Positions 61,291 to 64,000 of a DNA stretch of 64,000 nucleotides are shown here, piece after piece. The position numbers and the translations under genes are program-made. The stretch is from JBHHUI01 sp965248775 (GTDB lineage Bacteria > Chloroflexota > Anaerolineae > Anaerolineales > JBHHUI01), in assembly GCA_965248775.1 (NCBI GenBank), contig OZ252150.1, forward strand, positions 6,262,001-6,326,000, written 5' to 3'. The first letter of the stretch is position 1. Each line of letters starts with the position of its first letter. The notes under the pieces are model-generated. The model saw only the letters and a list, made by a program, of their open reading frames with translations, was not told where the DNA came from and ran no database searches.

Positions 61291-61646
61291 AAAGTGGAAG
61301 AAACTGGTAGCGAAGAGCGAAAGAAAAACCCAAAGAACACCAGCATCGAATGTAGCGGCTGTGGCGTGTTCGTTCCTAAAACGCTGGCTGATCGGATTCA
61401 TCATTGTCATAGTTGTGGCCTCGTTCTCGATAGAGACGTGAACGCGGCTAAGGTCATCAAGGCTCGGACTGAGCCTTTTGGACTTAACGTAAGGCATTGG
61501 CCTATGCGTGTCCAAAGAAGCTCCCCCGTTGACGGGGGAGAGTAGTCACTGCAAAGACGGGGCGGCTGAAGCGGCAACCACCCATCGTCGTTCTTAGTTT
61601 TCTGATCAAGGAATCCAGGGCGTTATCTCGGCGGAGGCGCTAAAGG

Positions 61647-61934
61647 TTGACTATCTGGAAGATGGCCGACATCTTTTCAAACGCACGTGCTCCCCGTCGT
61701 ATACCAGCCGGGACTGGGCAGGCTGCGCTGGAACTGGCGATTATCCTGCCGGTCCTGATTATCTTGTTGGCCGGTGTCATGCTGTTGGGACCACTCGTGT
61801 ATACAAATCTGGCTGTGTCGACGGCCGCCGGCGATTGTGTTACAGCTGCCGCGCAAACGCTAGACCCGCAGCAGGGCCGATTCCAAGGCATAGCAGCCGC
61901 TCAGGAAAGCTTGGCTGGGTTTCGCATACGTTAA
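61647..61934 (+). CDS. Second TadE/TadF-like pseudopilin, closed by an in-frame TAA
   Basis: From TTG 61647 (an ATG at 61662 is the alternative), the product has ARAPRRIPAGTGQAALELAI then ILPVLIILLAGVMLLGPLVY, a TadE-type motif and membrane helix, then TNLAVSTAAGDCVTAAAQTL. TAA at 61932-61934 is followed in the same frame by 58 sense codons (GAADIRVTGGWERGYPVTCA and onward to LPAQQYKSFWR) and TGA at 62109, just before tadG. The continuation looks like the rest of a TadE domain, so the TAA is probably a nonsense mutation. Confidence 0.75.
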   Translation: MTIWKMADIFSNARAPRRIPAGTGQAALELAIILPVLIILLAGVMLLGPLVYTNLAVSTAAGDCVTAAAQTLDPQQGRFQGIAAAQESLAGFRIR

Positions 61935-62424
61935 GGTGCAGCCGATATCCGCGTTACCGGCGGTTGGGAGCGCGGATATCCGGTGACTTGTGCAGTGAGC
62001 TACACCCTGGACCTGAACGGAGTCCCGCTCCTGGACTACTTTAGCGTAGACCCGAATATCCAATACCAAATCACACTACCAGCGCAACAATATAAATCAT
62101 TTTGGCGGTGAACATGCGTAAATACCGACACCTCCTCCTAAAGCTCTCGCCGTTCGCCCCACCCCATAGGGAATCTGGCCAGCACGCGCTGCTCCTGGCG
62201 GTGCTCATGCCGATGCTTATCGCCGGCGCAGGCTTGCTGGCGGACGGCGGGCGCATGCTGATTGAATATCGCCGCGCCCAGGTCGCCATCGATGGCGCAG
62301 CCTTCGCCGCGGCGCAACGTGTGGACCGCAGCGTATTCTTCAATAACCAGGCGGTCATCCTGCAATCCGGCGAAGCAGTTGCGATTGGCGGGTTGTATGG
62401 CAGCTTGAACAGCCGCCCTAGTCA

Positions 62425-62451
62425 CCCAGTCATGAATGCACTGGGTCATGA
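62425..62451. repeat. Palindromic element inside tadG (TCATGA variant, in frame)
   Basis: CCCAGT-TCATGA-ATGC-ACTGGG-TCATGA, 27 bases, differing by one base from the core inside tnpB at 60606. It keeps the tadG frame. Confidence 0.8.
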
Positions 62452-62535
62452 CGGACTGGCGTCCGCGCCAGGACTTGGCGGCACGGTGCGGGTTACGAGC
62501 ATCGAAGTGAATGGCGGCTACGTCATTGCACGGGG

Positions 62536-63353
62536 GGTAGTGGTTACATGGTAACTGATGGGGACCACGCTGTATTGTAGTAATGGAGATACAACTTGAG
62601 TACAGCTTCATGGTAAACGTCGGACTTGGAGAAAGAAAGAGTTTTGCGCACGAAGCGAGCCAGTCTCTGGCGCAAGGTGTTGTTCCAGCGTTCCACGTGA
62701 GATGTCTGGCCGCTTTCTTTGCCGACACTTTGGTGAGTGTCGTTTGGTAAAACCTTCTGGTAAGCGTGCCAGAAGTCGCTGAAGGAGCAACACGCTTTGT
62801 AGGATGCTGGGATGGATTTCCATAACGCGCGACAACTTTTTCACTGCGGTCGCCAATAAAATAGGCCACCACTTGGCGCGTGCGCCGACACAGCGCGACC
62901 CATATCCAACGTTTATCGTTTTTTGTGCGTACAAATGACCATAATTCATCCAATTCCAGCACATCATCCGTTTTTACGGTTTCTAAAGTGTCAGCCAGGT
63001 TCGGCATAGCGCCGGCCTTCTCCAGAATCCAGCGTGCTAATGTCTGCCGCGCGATGCCAAAGATGCGCTCAATGCCGCGCATACTGGCTCGCTCTCGATA
63101 GGTGCGTAGGACAAATTCTCTGATGAACTCAGGATAAGAACGGCTTTGCGGTTCCAACATTCCATAAGCGGCGCAATCGAGACAATGAAACTTCTGACCG
63201 CCTTTATAGTCTGTACCATTCTTGACAATGTTGAGGCTCCTGCACTTTGAACACTCATGCGTGATGACACTCTGGATCATTTTGGCGCTCCTCTGTTTGG
63301 CAGGCCAACAACTTACTTTTTCCAGACTCATCAGTCAACATGTAACCACTACC
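62536..63353 (-). mobile_element. IS1-family insertion sequence, copy 2 (818 bp)
   Basis: Same ends as copy 1, 8-bp target duplication GCACGGGG at 62528-62535 and 63354-63361. The body is identical by eye except for five rather than six T at 62837-62841. Confidence 0.93.
62544..63331 (-). pseudogene. IS1-family transposase, one-base deletion
   Basis: Same protein as copy 1 up to IGDRSEK, then the missing base in the A/T run shifts the frame (VVARYGNPSQHP) and destroys the DDE C-terminus. It may be a true mutation, a sequencing error, or a slippage site, since IS1 normally uses A-run frameshifting. Confidence 0.8.
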
Positions 63354-63472
63354 GCACGGGGCTACTTCGAGACCGAACCGCTCTTTCTCAGTATGTTTGG
63401 TATGGGGCGCGTACACAAGAACCTGACCTCCCTGGCCGTGCCCTCCTACGGTATCTTCCGCGAGACACAGTA

Positions 63473-63979
63473 ATGTTCATCCTGACTGGAGATGAGCTAC
63501 AGGACGTTGTCGGAATGTTGGCGCTCGTCTTCCTCCTTATTGCTTCTATTTCCGAGATGCGTACGCGACGCTTCAGCAACTGGGGAACACATCCGGCGCT
63601 TGTAGCGGTCGCCGCCTGGCGTCTACTGAATGGCGAGTGGCAGTTCCTACTACTCTGGGGCGTCTGGTACTACATCTGGTTGCGGGGTTGGTATGGTGGT
63701 GGGGATGCGAAGGTGCTGATGTTCGTTACAGGTGTCTGGCTGGGATGGGGATATCCGATCGCCCTTGCTGTTGGCCTGGCGCTTGTCTATGTGCTTTGGG
63801 CATATTGGCTGAAACGAGGCAATTTCCTGGTCTGGCTGCTGACAGTACCTATGTATGTTGAGGAGGGTATGCCAGTCGATCGAGACAAGGTGTTCGTGAT
63901 TCCGGTCACGATTGTTACTCTCGCCTATAGCTTCCCCTATGACTGGTCTCTAAATAAGTTGGCAGTTCTATTAGCATAG
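63473..63979 (+). CDS. tadV: Prepilin peptidase-like protein TadV/CpaA (A24 family)
   Basis: 168 residues from ATG 63473, overlapping the tadG stop by one base. About five hydrophobic segments. The second catalytic motif GGGDAKVLMFVTG (GxGD) is present, but the first aspartate, normally in a D-x-R-T-R-R-I-P-N context, is Glu here (SEMRTRRFSNW). A24A peptidases cleave Flp and TadE leaders. The D-to-E change could lower or alter activity. Confidence 0.82.
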   Translation: MFILTGDELQDVVGMLALVFLLIASISEMRTRRFSNWGTHPALVAVAAWRLLNGEWQFLLLWGVWYYIWLRGWYGGGDAKVLMFVTGVWLGWGYPIALAVGLALVYVLWAYWLKRGNFLVWLLTVPMYVEEGMPVDRDKVFVIPVTIVTLAYSFPYDWSLNKLAVLLA

Positions 63980-64000
63980 AAGTCGCTGCCAAGACTGGCT

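Larger units (their letters stand above)
60241..61545 (+). pseudogene. tnpB: TnpB RNA-guided nuclease gene interrupted by palindromic elements
   Basis: TTG 60241 starts a typical TnpB N-terminus (IRTYTYRLYPNKEQAKLLDF). A ~105-base compound palindrome (60553-60659) separates AFIKGVR from GLPRFKGRYHFKSMEYRH and brings an in-frame TGA although its length keeps phase. The RuvC part follows: VGVDVGLKSLLALDNGE, VIHTENLRL and zinc finger SIECSGCGVF...CHSCGLVLDRDVNAAK. A second, 24-base in-frame insertion (PVQPPGLG) splits FQYIAY from KVEETGSE. Probably inactive as TnpB. Confidence 0.85.
59690..61560 (+). mobile_element. IS200/IS605-type element with tnpA and a broken tnpB
   Basis: It carries a Y1 transposase and a TnpB gene in the usual order between two tadE-like genes. 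The right end has a perfect hairpin CTCCCCCGTTGACGGGGGAG (61521-61540), as in this family; the exact left end is not clear. The 3' end of tnpB plus right end is where omega/reRNA guides are normally encoded. Limits are approximate. Confidence 0.75.
62114..63473 (+). pseudogene. tadG: TadG-like protein gene split by IS1
   Basis: ATG 62114 (RKYRHLLLKLSPFAPPHRES). GQHALLLAVLMPMLIAGAGL is the TadG-type membrane helix, then ADGGRMLIEYRRAQVAIDGA and AFAAAQRVDR. A palindromic element (62425-62451) adds PVMNALGHD in frame. IS1 splits YVIARG from YFETEPLFLSMFGMGRVHKN, which ends SYGIFRETQ with TAA overlapping the next ATG. About 180 residues when joined. IS1 should abolish function. Confidence 0.8.

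Noticed and set aside
59707..61515. 602-codon minus-strand frame across the IS605-type element
   Set aside because: It is antisense to tnpA and tnpB, which have recognisable catalytic motifs.
4000..61934. Stop-codon reassignment (TAA/TAG read as sense)
   Set aside because: cpaB, tadZ, tadB, flp, parA, the nuclease and others end at TAA or TAG with a new gene directly after, so both codons work as stops.
13372..62451. Palindromic repeats as a CRISPR array
   Set aside because: They are dispersed over 50 kb, not tandem, have no regular spacers and no cas genes are present.
62138..63331. 397-residue minus-strand protein spanning IS1 copy 2 and tadG
   Set aside because: It is a read-through of the frameshifted IS1 transposase into antisense tadG.

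Overview
The window is about 64 kb of GC-rich bacterial DNA that most resembles Chloroflexota (Anaerolineae/Caldilineae-like). This is an inference. The grounds are a Tad pilus locus with no secretin gene, suggesting a cell without an outer membrane, very large GAF/PAS sensor kinases in tandem, and many IS families (IS1, IS3, IS4, IS256, IS982-like, ISAzo13, IS701-like, IS200/IS605). No rRNA, tRNA or CRISPR array was seen.

Layout. (1) 1-18 kb, minus strand: decaying multidomain sensor kinases and response regulators. An IS4-family element (10592-12068, 10-bp target duplication) and an IS3-family element (14654-15903, 3-bp duplication) sit inside kinase reading frames, and other copies carry frameshifts, a 52-bp deletion or an in-frame stop. 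(2) 18-33 kb: accessory DNA with an IS982-like element, a PadR operon, a methyltransferase, two SRPBCC proteins, a Tn3 remnant, an IS701-like element, an ISAzo13 element split by IS256, and a class III nucleotide cyclase. (3) 33-39 kb, plus strand: a second sensor kinase plus hybrid kinase, nearly identical in part to the minus-strand pair at 5.4-10.6 kb, so the two form a long inverted duplication. (4) 39-42 kb: DinB-like and DUF3800 proteins and a small palindromic transposon-like repeat. (5) 42-52.5 kb: a ParA/ParB-like operon whose second ParB is split and permuted, then secreted proteins (nuclease, LysM/HExxH protein, lipoproteins, Cys/Asp-rich repeat protein). (6) 52.6-64 kb: a Tad pilus operon (cpaB, tadZ, tadA, tadB, tadC, flp, tadE, a second tadE-like gene, tadG, tadV) interrupted by IS605-type and IS1 elements and carrying a tadC frameshift.

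Two upstream motifs link regions 5 and 6. One (paired GCGTTTATC repeats, then a -10-like box at fixed spacing) precedes the ParAB operon, the LysM gene and cpaB. The other (an exact 36-nt match, again with a -10-like box at fixed spacing) precedes the ParAB operon and the Cys/Asp-rich gene. This suggests one co-regulated surface/pilus module.

The most striking feature is a family of short palindromic elements built on CCCAGT/ACTGGG with a second arm pair that changes from copy to copy while staying self-complementary. Copies sit in intergenic DNA, in transposase genes, and apparently in frame inside a secreted nuclease (three loci) and tadG. A related CCCCGTCCAG...CTGGGC hairpin lies in cpaB, tadC, tnpB and the IS982-like transposase. 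A separate palindrome, CTATTTCGTACGAAATAG, occurs eight times between 18 and 40 kb only.
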